Source of the DNA: Streptomyces sp. NBC_00691
Lineage (GTDB): Bacteria; Actinomycetota; Actinomycetes; Streptomycetales; Streptomycetaceae
Assembly (NCBI RefSeq): GCF_036226665.1
Contig: NZ_CP109007.1
Location: 3,946,501 to 4,010,500, forward strand
DNA: 64,000 nt
Direction of reading: 5' to 3'
In this document: positions 31,919 to 41,000 of the stretch, piece after piece
Numbering within the stretch: the first letter of the stretch is position 1
How the letters are laid out: every line of letters starts with the position of its first letter
Position numbers and translations under genes: made by a program
Notes under the pieces: model-generated
Databases searched by the model: none
The model's input: only the letters and a program-made list of their open reading frames with translations
Told to the model about the DNA's origin: nothing

Positions 31919-33148
31919 GTGATGACCCTTCCCGATCGCACGATCCGCCCCTCGACAGCTCGGCACGGCCGCTTCGTCGCGGCGATCGTCATCGACTCGA
32001 TCGGCACCGGCGCCTTCGTCCCCGTTTCGATGCTGTTCTTCCTGGCCACGACGTCGCTGACGCTGGTGCAGGTGGGCGTGGCACTCACGACGGCCGGGCT
32101 GCTGGCGCTCCCGGCGGGCCCCCTGATCGGGGGACTGGCCGACATGTACGGCGCCAAGCCGCTCCTGCAGGCCGCGAACCTGGCCCAGGCACTCGGCTTC
32201 GCCGGGTATCTCGTCGCGGGCCAGACATGGCAGATCGTCGTCTGCGCCTGGTTGAGCAGTGCCGGGCGGGCGGTCTCCTCCAGCTGCTACGGCGTGACCG
32301 TCACGGCGCTGGCCGCGCCCGGTCGACGCGAGCGCTGGTTCGGTCTTCTGGGTTCCGTCCGCAACCTCGGCTACGCACTCGGCGGGCTGCTCTCCGCCGT
32401 CGCGGTCGGTTTCGGCACCCACGGCGTCTGGGCCACGATCGTGGTGGTCAACGCCTTGTCCTATGTCACCGCCTTCGTTCTGATGCGGGCCGTGCCGAAC
32501 ATCCGCCCCGCGGCGGGCCAGGACGCTGCCGGTGGCTGGGGGCGCGTGCTCCGGGACCGGCGGTACCTGTCGCTGGTCGCGCATCAACTGTGCTTCGCGA
32601 TCTCCCTGTTCGCCCTCAACATCGCGATACCCGTCTACGCCGTGGACGTGCTGGGACTCCCTGGCTGGACCGCCGGCGCGGTCTTCACGCTCAACACCCT
32701 GATGGTCGGCTTCGGCCAAGGCGTCGTCGTCCGGTGGCTCGGAGGGCGAACCCGCAGCCGCGTCCTCGTCGCCGGACACGCCTGCTTCGCGGCCGGCTAC
32801 CTCCTGTTCCTCGCCGCCGACCGCGTGGTCGCGCTCGCCCTCGCGGTCGGCGTCGTCCTGCTCGGTGCGGTCGGCTACACCTTCGGCGAAGTCCTCTGCG
32901 GCCCCATCACCGCCACTGTCGCCGCGGAGAGCGCCCCGGACGCCCTCCGCGGCCGGTACCTGGCCCTCAACCAGCTCGCCGTGACCGTCGCGGGAGCGGT
33001 CGCTCCGGCCGCCCTCTCCGGGTTGCTGTCCGGCGGGGCAACCACGATCTGGCTGACCCTTGTCGGCGTCAGCGTCCTCGGAGCCGCACTCGCCACGCTG
33101 ATCGGCAGAGTGCTGCCGGCGGCGCGGAGCGGCATCGGCGGTGTCTAG
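31919..33148 (+). CDS. Major facilitator superfamily transporter
   Basis: A 409-aa membrane transporter with about 12 helices. Family marks include GLADMYGAKPLL after helix 2 (the loop 2-3 motif GG.D..G), and a repeated fold in the second half (GWTAGAVFTLNTLMVGFGQG and RTRSRV). GTG 31919 and the next codon ATG 31922 are both possible starts. Its promoter overlaps a palindromic HxlR operator, so it is probably an inducible exporter of a small molecule. The substrate is not visible from sequence. Confidence 0.9.
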   Translation: MMTLPDRTIRPSTARHGRFVAAIVIDSIGTGAFVPVSMLFFLATTSLTLVQVGVALTTAGLLALPAGPLIGGLADMYGAKPLLQAANLAQALGFAGYLVAGQTWQIVVCAWLSSAGRAVSSSCYGVTVTALAAPGRRERWFGLLGSVRNLGYALGGLLSAVAVGFGTHGVWATIVVVNALSYVTAFVLMRAVPNIRPAAGQDAAGGWGRVLRDRRYLSLVAHQLCFAISLFALNIAIPVYAVDVLGLPGWTAGAVFTLNTLMVGFGQGVVVRWLGGRTRSRVLVAGHACFAAGYLLFLAADRVVALALAVGVVLLGAVGYTFGEVLCGPITATVAAESAPDALRGRYLALNQLAVTVAGAVAPAALSGLLSGGATTIWLTLVGVSVLGAALATLIGRVLPAARSGIGGV

Positions 33149-33238
33149 TGCCGCGCCCGCACGGGTTCGCCGGGCCCACGGTCGGCCCAGGCCGCGTCGT
33201 ACGGCTCGGCGGGCTGTGGGTTCCCGGGTACGGGTACG

Positions 33239-33448
33239 TCAGTTGCCGGCCGCGTACGAGACGAAGCCCGCCCAGGCGCCCGGCGTCAGCGCGAGCTGGG
33301 GACCGCCGAGGTTCTTGGAGTCACGGACGTGGACGGTGGCGGGGGTGGGGGCGATCTCGATGCAGGAGTCACCCTCGTTGCCGTCGCTGTAGCTGCTCTT
33401 GAACCACGCCAGTTCGGAGGCGTCCCCGGTAGAGGACTTGCGGATCAT
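33239..33448 (-). CDS. DUF397 small protein
   Basis: A 69-aa protein with the DUF397 signature: WFKSSYSDGNEGDSCIEIAP near the middle, VHVRDSKNLGGPQLALTPGAWAGFV at the end. DUF397 proteins are common in Streptomyces next to XRE/DUF5753 regulators and are thought to work with them, some affecting development and antibiotic production. The ATG (33446-33448) overlaps the stop of the upstream XRE gene as ATGA, so the two are translationally coupled. Confidence 0.95.
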   Translation of the reverse strand: MIRKSSTGDASELAWFKSSYSDGNEGDSCIEIAPTPATVHVRDSKNLGGPQLALTPGAWAGFVSYAAGN

Positions 33449-34320
33449 GTCTCTCCCAGCAGTTTTTCAATGAAAGCGAGCGACTCCCGGGGCGGGAGAG
33501 CCTGAGCCCGGATGGTGCCATACCGGAGCTCAAGGATGCGTACCTGCCTCGGATCCATGACAGGTCGACCGTTGAATGCCCCGTCGGAGCGACCCGTCGC
33601 AGTACCGTCCACGAACTTCAGCAGTTCGATCTTGCCGTCCAGACCGGGATGGACCTCCACATGCGTCGGCATCACCTGGAGAGTGACGTTGCGCAACCGG
33701 CCCACCTCCAGAAGGCGTTCGAGCTGCCCTCGCCATACCAGTGTGCCTCCGAGCGGCCGTCGCAGCAGCGCCTCTTCCAGCACGAATCCAAGTGAAGGTG
33801 CCGGATCCCGCTCAAATACGGACTGCCGAGCCACCCGAGCCACAACAAGTCGCTCCACCTCGCCCTGCGAGTAGGGAGGCTGCCGTGACTCGAACACGGC
33901 CCGAGCATGGTCCGGCGTCTGCAACAACCCACTGATGCTGTTGCAGACGTAGACACCGATCTCTACGGCTCTCCCCTCTACCCCGGCCAGATCCCGCACC
34001 TTCTTCGGGTAGCGGACCTTCGCCACGTCCTCCTTCATGGCCGAGAGCAACCCACCCGCGCCCAGCACCTCGTCCGCCCTGTCCAGGAACTCCGGGCGGG
34101 GGATCCGCTTGCCGCTCTCGATCTTGTAGATGAGGTCCTCGCCGTACCCCGTGGCGGTCCCCAGCTCGGCGGCCCGCATCCCCACCGCCTCCCTTCGGAT
34201 CCTCAACTGCCGCCCCACCGTGGCGACCACGGCCACGCCCCAGTCATCGTCGGGATCGACCTCCCATCCCGGCTCGTCCGCTTCGGTCTTGAGCCGCTGC
34301 GCCCCACCGTCCACCGACAT
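33445..34320 (-). CDS. XRE-family regulator with DUF5753 domain (WhiJ-like)
   Basis: A 291-aa protein with an N-terminal helix-turn-helix (about 30-90: VGRQLRIRREAVGMRAAELGTATG and IYKIESGKRIPRPEF), and the DUF5753 effector domain (about 100-291: SISGLLQTPDHARAVFE and LEEALLRRPLGG). Such regulators come with DUF397 partners and HATPase proteins, as here, a set related to WhiJ and AbaA loci. It starts at ATG 34320 after GAAGGG. It is divergent from the HATPase gene across phased GGACA repeats (34378-34415) that may be its operator. Confidence 0.95.
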   Translation of the reverse strand: MSVDGGAQRLKTEADEPGWEVDPDDDWGVAVVATVGRQLRIRREAVGMRAAELGTATGYGEDLIYKIESGKRIPRPEFLDRADEVLGAGGLLSAMKEDVAKVRYPKKVRDLAGVEGRAVEIGVYVCNSISGLLQTPDHARAVFESRQPPYSQGEVERLVVARVARQSVFERDPAPSLGFVLEEALLRRPLGGTLVWRGQLERLLEVGRLRNVTLQVMPTHVEVHPGLDGKIELLKFVDGTATGRSDGAFNGRPVMDPRQVRILELRYGTIRAQALPPRESLAFIEKLLGET

Positions 34321-34377
34321 ACCGCGCCCTTCCCTCGCCCCGCCTCATGGTGCGACGCCCCTACCCGCCACGGGGGT

Positions 34378-34415
34378 CCGGACAGCCCGGACAGCGGTGG
34401 ACAAGCTCCGGACAG
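34378..34415. promoter_or_regulatory. Four helically phased GGACA repeats in the divergent promoter
   Basis: GGACA occurs at 34380, 34389, 34399 and 34410, with three copies extended to CCGGACAG. The spacing of 9, 10 and 11 bases places them on one DNA face. This is a plausible multi-site operator for the XRE regulator. No known consensus is assigned. Confidence 0.45.
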
Positions 34416-34476
34416 TCACCCTACGTATCGAGCCCGTCACTGTTCACGGTAGTCGGCGGCGGCCACGCTCGGTGAC

Positions 34477-34908
34477 GTGAACCAGAAGAACACCACCCAA
34501 GTACCCGTATCAGTCGGCGACTTCGGAGTACTCCTGTCGCCCACGCCCCGAGGGGCCCGGCTCGCCCGGCTGCTCGCCGTCCAATGGATGCGGGATCACG
34601 AGGTGCCGTACGGCGTGACGGAGACGGTCACCCAGCTCGTCGCCGAACTCGCCGCGAACGCCGCGACGCACGGCCGGGTCGCGGGCCGGAGCTTCCGGCT
34701 CGCGCTCCTGTCACGGCCGGACATCCTCCGCGTCGAGGTGACGGACACCCGGGGTGAGCGGCTTCCCCGGACCCAACCGGCCTGCTCCGATGGCGACTCG
34801 GGGCGGGGGCTGATCCTGGTGGCGGCGCTGGCCGACCGCTGGGGCGTGGAGCGCGGCCCCGTGCCCCGGAAGACCGTATGGGCCGAGGTGGATCTGCCAC
34901 ACCTCTGA
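34477..34908 (+). CDS. RsbW-like HATPase (anti-sigma-type) protein
   Basis: A 143-aa protein of the serine-kinase/anti-sigma HATPase family. The N-box is QLVAELAANAATHGRV at about 49-64 and the G-box is DSGRGLILVAALADRWGV near 109-126; a short DTRG segment binds nucleotide. GTG 34477 is used. It forms the third part of the XRE/DUF397/ATPase triad characteristic of Streptomyces, although transcribed divergently. No partner sigma factor is adjacent. Confidence 0.9.
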   Translation: MNQKNTTQVPVSVGDFGVLLSPTPRGARLARLLAVQWMRDHEVPYGVTETVTQLVAELAANAATHGRVAGRSFRLALLSRPDILRVEVTDTRGERLPRTQPACSDGDSGRGLILVAALADRWGVERGPVPRKTVWAEVDLPHL

Positions 34909-35039
34909 CCTGCGGAGATACGAGAGTCACCGGGCCCCGGGAACGCGGACTTCGGTGAGGCGGGCGGTCTCCTCAAGGACGACCACCGTGAGAAACAAAC
35001 CGAACCAGACCCCACCCCTCCGCCCCGCCGAGGCTGCAC

Positions 35040-35055
35040 TCACTCGCTTGAGTGA
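35040..35055. promoter_or_regulatory. Inverted repeat upstream of the helix-turn-helix gene
   Basis: TCACTC and GAGTGA flank GCTT (16 bp, perfect arms), in an AT-richer stretch about 150 bases before the helix-turn-helix gene. It resembles a small dimer operator. The regulator is unknown; the gene itself or the neighbouring XRE protein are candidates. Confidence 0.35.
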
Positions 35056-35203
35056 ATATGCCCAAACCGGCTGGCCAAAGGGCGGGTTGGTTGATCTACG
35101 CTCAGCGCGACACACCCCACCACTGCTGACATGCGTCGGCCCCCGCCGGGAGTGCGAATCCCGGGGCGGGGGCCTGACCACCGAGGAAGTAAAGGGCTTC
35201 CCG

Positions 35204-36052
35204 ATGGGTACTAAGAACACTAGCGTGCGCCCGCCCGCCGAGTCCCGTAACGACGGGAAAAGTCACTCGTCTCAGTGCGGCGGCGTCACCCACGACAACG
35301 TCCGTCACACCACCCGCTTCACCGTGGTCGGGAACCATCTCGCCCAGCACACCGAACTGTCGCTGCTGGCGATCGGGCTGGCCGTCCACATCCAGTCGCT
35401 TCCCAGCGGCGCCAGGGTCGACATCAACAGCCTCGCCGCCCGCTTCCCCGAGGGGAAGACCCGGATCGCCGGCGCCCTGCGCGAGCTGGAGACCCACGGC
35501 TACCTGCGGCGCACGCGCTTACGGACCCAGCAGGGCCGCATGGTCACCCGCACGGTCTCCTGCAACCAGCCGGGCCGGACGGGCGGCGAGGACGGACCGA
35601 GCCCCCCGCCCCCGCCCCGGCCCCGGCGGACCGCCGAGAAACCAGCGCGCCGCCGCGTCCTGCCCGCCGTGCCGGAGCCCGTGTACCCGACGCCGGACCT
35701 CCTGCAGACCGCCCTCGGCGTGCTTTCCGGCCTCCGCCGCACGGACCCGCGGCTCCTGATCCCCGCCACGGACGCCGAGCACCTCGTCCCGGGCGTCGCC
35801 GCCTGGCTCGAACGCGACCTCACCCCCGAGGACGTGCACCGCGCTCTGACCACCGCCCTGCCACCGGAGCCCCTGCACCGGCCGGCGGCCCTGCTGGCCC
35901 ACCGCCTCACGGCCCAACTCCCGCCCCTGCCACCCTTCCGCGCGGAGAGACCGTCGGCGAGACACCCCCTCCAGAACTGCGACACCTGCGACCGCGCCTA
36001 CCGCGCCCCCGAACCAGGCACCTGCGGCAGCTGCGGCAGCTGCCGCAGCTGA
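35204..36052 (+). CDS. Helix-turn-helix protein with a C-terminal zinc-ribbon-like tail
   Basis: A 282-aa protein. The N-terminal half carries a winged helix (LSLLAIGLAVHIQSLPSGARVDIN, then SLAARFPEGKTRIAGALRELETHGYLRR) that I recall from many Streptomyces paralogues annotated only as DNA-binding. The middle is Pro-rich, and the end has cysteines (CDTCDRAYRAPEPGTCGSCG) arranged like a zinc ribbon. Codon 106 is TTA (35519-35521), rare in Streptomyces, suggesting bldA-dependent translation. ATG 35204 follows AAAGGG; an upstream GTG at 34988 in frame is possible. The target is unknown. Confidence 0.8.
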   Translation: MGTKNTSVRPPAESRNDGKSHSSQCGGVTHDNVRHTTRFTVVGNHLAQHTELSLLAIGLAVHIQSLPSGARVDINSLAARFPEGKTRIAGALRELETHGYLRRTRLRTQQGRMVTRTVSCNQPGRTGGEDGPSPPPPPRPRRTAEKPARRRVLPAVPEPVYPTPDLLQTALGVLSGLRRTDPRLLIPATDAEHLVPGVAAWLERDLTPEDVHRALTTALPPEPLHRPAALLAHRLTAQLPPLPPFRAERPSARHPLQNCDTCDRAYRAPEPGTCGSCGSCRS

Positions 36053-36082
36053 CCAGCCGCCGGCCTCACTCCTAGGAACCCC

Positions 36083-36717
36083 GTGGTCAACCCACCGCAT
36101 GAAGCGATGCACCACATCTTCCGGCACGACCTCCACCTTTCAGCCGCCGCGCCACGGCGGAATGGGCCACCCAGCCGGCCGCCAGCGGACCGGCTCACAT
36201 GCCGACCCTCAGCATCCGGCCCATCGTCGTGGGTCCGCACGACATGCCCGTCATCACCGATCCGGTCAGGGCGGGCGAGGACCTCGCGCTGGCCACCCTT
36301 TCGGCCATCACGCACGCGGGCGATCCGGACATCGGTGCCAGACTGAAAGCACTGTCCCCCGCTCTGCGGGACGTGCCCGAGAGCGTCGCCGACCCGATCA
36401 TCGAATTCACCGCACAGGGGCTGAGCAAGCGCCCGGTCCAAGACCTCTGGAGGACGCTGGTGGCCGTGGACCTCTCCTTCTACACGTCGTACCTCTCGGA
36501 GGAGATCCGAGACGAGGGCCGGACTGCGGGCCGTGCGGAGGGCCGTGCCCAGGCGAGCGCCGACGCCATACTGCTGGTCCTGGAGCAGCGCGGCATCGCC
36601 GTCCCTGACGACGTCCGCGACCGCGTCACCGGCTGCGACGCCCCCGAGACGCTGCGCGCCTGGCTGATGCGCGCCGTCACGGCGGACTCGGCCGAGGAGA
36701 TCTTCGCGGACGAGTAG
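36083..36717 (+). pseudogene. Internally deleted Rpn/transposase-like hypothetical gene
   Basis: Two parts of one family are present in different frames. From GTG 36083 the frame reads MVNPPHEAMHHIFRHDLHL, the family's N-terminus; past about 36141 another frame (from about 36142 through ATG 36199 to 36717) reads RATAEWATQPAASGPAHMP, then TLSIRPIVVGPHDMP and on to EEIFADE, the family's C-terminal half. The family as I recall is about 290 aa, with roughly 90 middle residues missing here. The downstream part alone could be made as 172 aa. Deletion with a frame change is inferred from recalled relatives, not from alignment. Confidence 0.65.
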
Positions 36718-36734
36718 ACCGCCGACCGCACGGG

Positions 36735-36768
36735 AGGGGCCTGGGGACGACGTCGTCCCCAGGCCCCT
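36735..36768. terminator. 34-bp perfect palindrome terminator
   Basis: AGGGGCCTGGGGACGAC followed by its exact reverse complement forms a hairpin 18 bases past the stop of the deleted gene. It is followed by TTCCCGCTTCC. Confidence 0.8.
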
Positions 36769-36876
36769 TTCCCGCTTCCTGGAGCTGCCACCAGGCACAT
36801 ACGGATCCGCTTCGGACAGGCCGAATCGAACACAAGCTCGTTGCTCGTGTGAACGGCCACATGGCAGCATGCGTGG

Positions 36877-37416
36877 GTGAATGACATCGGGGGCAACGGA
36901 CCGAAGTCCCATCAGGTTTCAAGGCTGTCGGAGTTGGCGGACACCCACGTCGACGTGGCACGTCCGGACGTGGAGACAACCCCGGGAGACCCTGCCGCAC
37001 CGACCGTGTCGCAGGCGGAGCAGGCCGACGGCATCGCCGAGGCGCGGCGCCGGTTTGCGCGGTTGCTCGGCGAATTCCGGCGCACGGCCGTGCTGGTGCC
37101 GTTCGACGACCAGGACAGTCTGTGGACGGCGGACTTCAACGGCGTGCGGTGGATCTGCGCGTTCTCGGACGAGGAAGCGCTGGCGCGGTTCGCGGACGCG
37201 CGCGGGGAGTCGGCCCGGGAGTGGACGTACCGCACGATCCTGGGCGCGCGACTCCTCGACGTGATGGTGCCGATGCTGCCCGGTCCGGGCGGCGTCGCGC
37301 TGGACGCCGGCAGCACGGACGGAATGCTCTTCCCGCCGGTGGCGGGCATCGTCCCGGACGAGGTGGCGGTGGGCCTGGAGGACACGGTGGATCTCGGGGG
37401 AACGGGGACGCGATGA
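36877..37416 (+). CDS. SseB-like domain protein, first gene of the toxin locus
   Basis: A 179-aa protein. Residues about 50-165 fit an SseB-type fold (FRRTAVLVPFDDQDSLWTADFNGVRWICAFSDEEALARF, and GGVALDAGSTDGMLFPP). SseB proteins occur in secretion and polymorphic-toxin loci, perhaps as chaperones or immunity factors. The first 45 residues are polar. GTG 36877 is the annotated start. Its TGA overlaps the ATG of the next gene (ATGA, 37413-37416), so it is coupled with the WXG-type protein and the RHS gene. Confidence 0.75.
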   Translation: MNDIGGNGPKSHQVSRLSELADTHVDVARPDVETTPGDPAAPTVSQAEQADGIAEARRRFARLLGEFRRTAVLVPFDDQDSLWTADFNGVRWICAFSDEEALARFADARGESAREWTYRTILGARLLDVMVPMLPGPGGVALDAGSTDGMLFPPVAGIVPDEVAVGLEDTVDLGGTGTR

Positions 37417-38060
37417 GTGGGAACACGCCCGACCTGGCGGCGCCGGCGGCGGCGCTGACGGAGATAGCGAAGGGCATCGACCTGGCGCACGCCGAGCTGA
37501 AAGAACTCGGCATGGTCGGCGAGGCGTCGGCGGGCCGCGGCTTCTCCGATCTGGCTCTCTCGGGGCTGGAGTTGGGGCACGGCGGCCTGACGTCGCAGTT
37601 CGAGACGTTCTGCGACCGCTGGGAGTGGGGCATACGCGCCCTCACCCAGCGAGGAAACGGCTTCGCGCAGGCGGTCGGCCTGTCGGCGGGCTCGTTCGCG
37701 GAGCAGGAGCGGTACATCAAGGACTCGATCAAGATCGGTGTGAACTCCCTCAACGGGAACCCGCACCTCTCCGAGGACGAGGTCAAGCAGAAGAGCTGGG
37801 ACACCCTCCGTGACCAGCAGATGTGGGACGGCGCGGACTGGAGCGGGGAGTCGTTCAGTACGGCTCATGACGAGGTCGAGCAGACCTGGAAGAACACCGC
37901 GTACGACGTCGAGGACTCGATGCTCGACGGCCTGGAGCGCTCAGGTGCGATCGACCCGACGACGCGGGACGGAGCGGACCAGCGGCTCAAGGACCTGCTC
38001 GATCCGGACCAGGCGACCGTCGACCAGGCCGAGCAGCCGCGCTGGGGGGAGAACCGCTGA
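37413..38060 (+). CDS. WXG-type secretion-associated protein of the RHS toxin locus
   Basis: A 215-aa protein, all helical and acidic, with no signal peptide. Residues about 1-100 resemble ESX/WXG100-type proteins: an N-terminal helix (AAALTEIAKGIDLAHAELKELG), a turn, and then FCDRWEWGIRALTQRG, in which WEWG takes the place of the WXG turn. Such proteins act as type VII secretion substrates or targeting partners. It overlaps the SseB-like gene by four bases, and its TGA overlaps the next ATG (TGATG at 38058-38062), so all three are co-translated. It is probably a dedicated export partner for the RHS toxin. Confidence 0.75.
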   Translation: MSGNTPDLAAPAAALTEIAKGIDLAHAELKELGMVGEASAGRGFSDLALSGLELGHGGLTSQFETFCDRWEWGIRALTQRGNGFAQAVGLSAGSFAEQERYIKDSIKIGVNSLNGNPHLSEDEVKQKSWDTLRDQQMWDGADWSGESFSTAHDEVEQTWKNTAYDVEDSMLDGLERSGAIDPTTRDGADQRLKDLLDPDQATVDQAEQPRWGENR

Positions 38061-41000
38061 TGGTGGACTGGGGAGGCCTGTTCGACAAGGGCGTCGACAA
38101 GATCGGTGACGGCGTCGACAAGGGCAAGGAGCTGCTCGGCGAGGGCATCGACCACGCCACCGACAAGATCGGCCAGGGCCTGGAGAAGATCGGTGCGCAT
38201 GAGATCGCTGACAAGGTCGAGGACTGGGGCGACGGGACGGCGTCCGCGCTCGGCGCGCAGGTCGGGGAGCAGCAGCTCGGGCAGACCGAGGAAGCGGACG
38301 AGCTGATCCACGGGAAGCCGGAGAAGATCGCCGAGGCGGTGAAGAACCTCCGGGACTTCCAGAAGGCGTTCGACCTGGTCGGCAGCGGCATGCGGAAGCT
38401 GGACTCCGGTCACTGGAAGGGCGAGGCGGCCGACGCGTTCCGGGAGAAGTTCTCGACCCTGCCGACGGACTGGCTGCACGCGGCGGACGCGATGGAGAAC
38501 GCGGCCAAGGCGCTGGAGACGTACTCCAAGGCCGTCGTGAGCGCGCAGGGCAAGGCGCGCGAGGCGATAGCCCTCTACAAGGAGGGCGACGGGGACTCCA
38601 AGACGGCGGTCGACACGTACAACAAGAAGGTCGACGCCTACAACGCGGCCCGCACCGGGGACAATCCGCTGCCGGACCCGGGCGCCTTCTCGGACCCGGG
38701 GAAGGCCAAGCGGCAGCGGGCCAAGGAGATCCTGAACGACGCGCGCACGGCCCGCAACGAGGCGGGCGACACCGCGAAGGCGGCCGTCAGTGCCGCCCTC
38801 GCGCACGCGCCGAAGGAGCCCACGGGCCGCGAGCGGGCCAAGCTGGAGCTGATGGACTACGGCCTGGGGCAGGGCATCGAACTGGCCCATTTCGGCGGCG
38901 GAGTCGTCAAGGGCACGGCCGGCCTCCTCAACTTCGTCCGCTCGGTCAACCCGGTGGACCCGTACAACCTGACCCACCCGGCGGAGTACTACAAGGGCGT
39001 CAACATGACGCTCGCCGGCCTGGTGTCCACGGCGGCCAACCCGGACCGGGCGCTCAAGAACGCCTGGGAGGCGGCGAAGGGCGACCCGTCGGAGTTCTTC
39101 GGCCGGCTGGTTCCGGAGATGCTGGGAACGAAGGGCGCGGGCGTGATCCGCGGAGGACTGCGCGCCGGCTTGAAGGACGCGACCAAGCACCTGCCGGACG
39201 AGAGGAAGCCGGGCGGCAGCCGCGGGGACCAGGAGAAGGACCCGCCGACCGCCTGCAAGCAGGGCAAGGAGACACGATGCGAGAAGGACCCCGTCGACAT
39301 CGCCTCGGGCCGGGTCCTGCTGCCGCAGAGCGACATCGTCCTGCCCGGCTCGCTTCCCGTCGTCTTCCGGCGGACCTTCGACTCCTCGCGCCGCTCGGGC
39401 CGCTGGTTCGGCCCGACGTGGTCGTCGTCGGTGGACCAGCGTCTTGAGATCGACTCGGAGGGCGTGGTCTTCAACTGCGACGAGGGCAGCCTGCTCGCGT
39501 ACCCGCACCCGGCACCCGGCGTCCCGGTCATGCCCACGCACGGCAGACAGTGGCCGCTGGACCGGGTCGAGGACGGCTACACGATCACCGACCCCGACAC
39601 CGGAACGGTCCGGCACTTCGTCGACCACACCGACGAACTCGCGCTCCTGGCCCAGATCGACGACCGCAACGGCCGCTGGATCGCCTTCGAGCACGACGAG
39701 ACGGGCGCCCCGACGGCGATCGTCCACCACGGCGGCTACCACCTCAAGCTCACGACGAGCGAGGGCCGGGTGACGGCGCTCCACCTCGCCGACGCGGCGG
39801 CGGACGGCTCCGACCAGGAGATCCTGCGCTACGGCTACACGGACGGCCACCTGACCGAAGTCACCAACTCCTCGGGCGTGCCCCTTCGCTTCGGCTGCGA
39901 CGAGCACGGCCGCATCACCTCGTGGACCGACACCAACGGCAGCCACTTCGACTACGTCTACGACGACCAGGACCGCTGCACCTACCAGTCGGGCACGAAC
40001 GGACACCTCGAAACCAGCTTCACCTGGGACGACGTCGATCCGTCGACGGGTCTCCGCATGACATCCCTCACCGACGGACTGGGCCACACCAAGCGGCACG
40101 TGATCAACGACCTCTCCCAGGTCGTCGCCGAGATCGACGAGCTGGGCGCGGTCACCCGCTTCGTGTACGACCGCCGCAACCGGCTCCTGTCCCGGACGGA
40201 CCCGCTGGGTCACGTCAGCTCCTTCACCTACGACGAGCAGGGCCGGCTGACCCTCCTGGAGCGTCCGGACGGCCGGCAGGCGCGGACCGAGTACGACGCC
40301 GCCGGATTCCCGATACGCATCACCGGGACCGACGGCAACGTCACGCGGCAGACCTTCGACGAACGCGGCAACCGCACGTCGGTGACAGACCCTTCAGGCG
40401 CGACGACGGAGTTCGCGTACGACGGGGCGGGCTCACGTCAGTTACGGACCCGTTCGGTGAAACCACGCGGGTGGTCCTGGACAGCCGGGGGCTGCCGGCT
40501 GAGATCACCGGTCCGCTGGGAGCCACGACCCGCTACGAACACGACAGCTTCGGCCGTACCGTTCAGGTCACCGACCCTCTGGGCGGCGAAATTCAGCTGG
40601 CGTGGACGATCGAAGGTCAACCGGCACGCCGGACAGCCCCCGACGGCACGGAGGAATCCTGGACGTACGACGGCGAGGGCAACTGCCTCAGTCATACGGA
40701 CGGGATGGGCGGAACGACCAGCTTCACGTACACCGACTTTGACCTGCTGACCTCCCGAACGGGCCCGGACGGTGTCCGCTACCAGTTCTCGCACGACGCA
40801 AACCTACGGCTAACGAGGGTGACCAACCCACACGGCTTGACGTGGGAGTACACCTACGACCCCACGGGGAGGCTGCTCGCCGAGACGGACTTCGACGACC
40901 GGACACTGAGATACGACCACGACGCAGCCGGCCGTCTGGTATCCCGAGTGAACGGCATGGGCCAGACCGTCAGGTTCGTCCGTGACAATCTCGGCCGGAT

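Noticed and set aside
37865..40213. A 782-codon minus-strand frame opposite the RHS gene
   Set aside because: Val/Leu/Arg-rich shadow of a coding region with strong third-position GC bias; no domain is recognisable.
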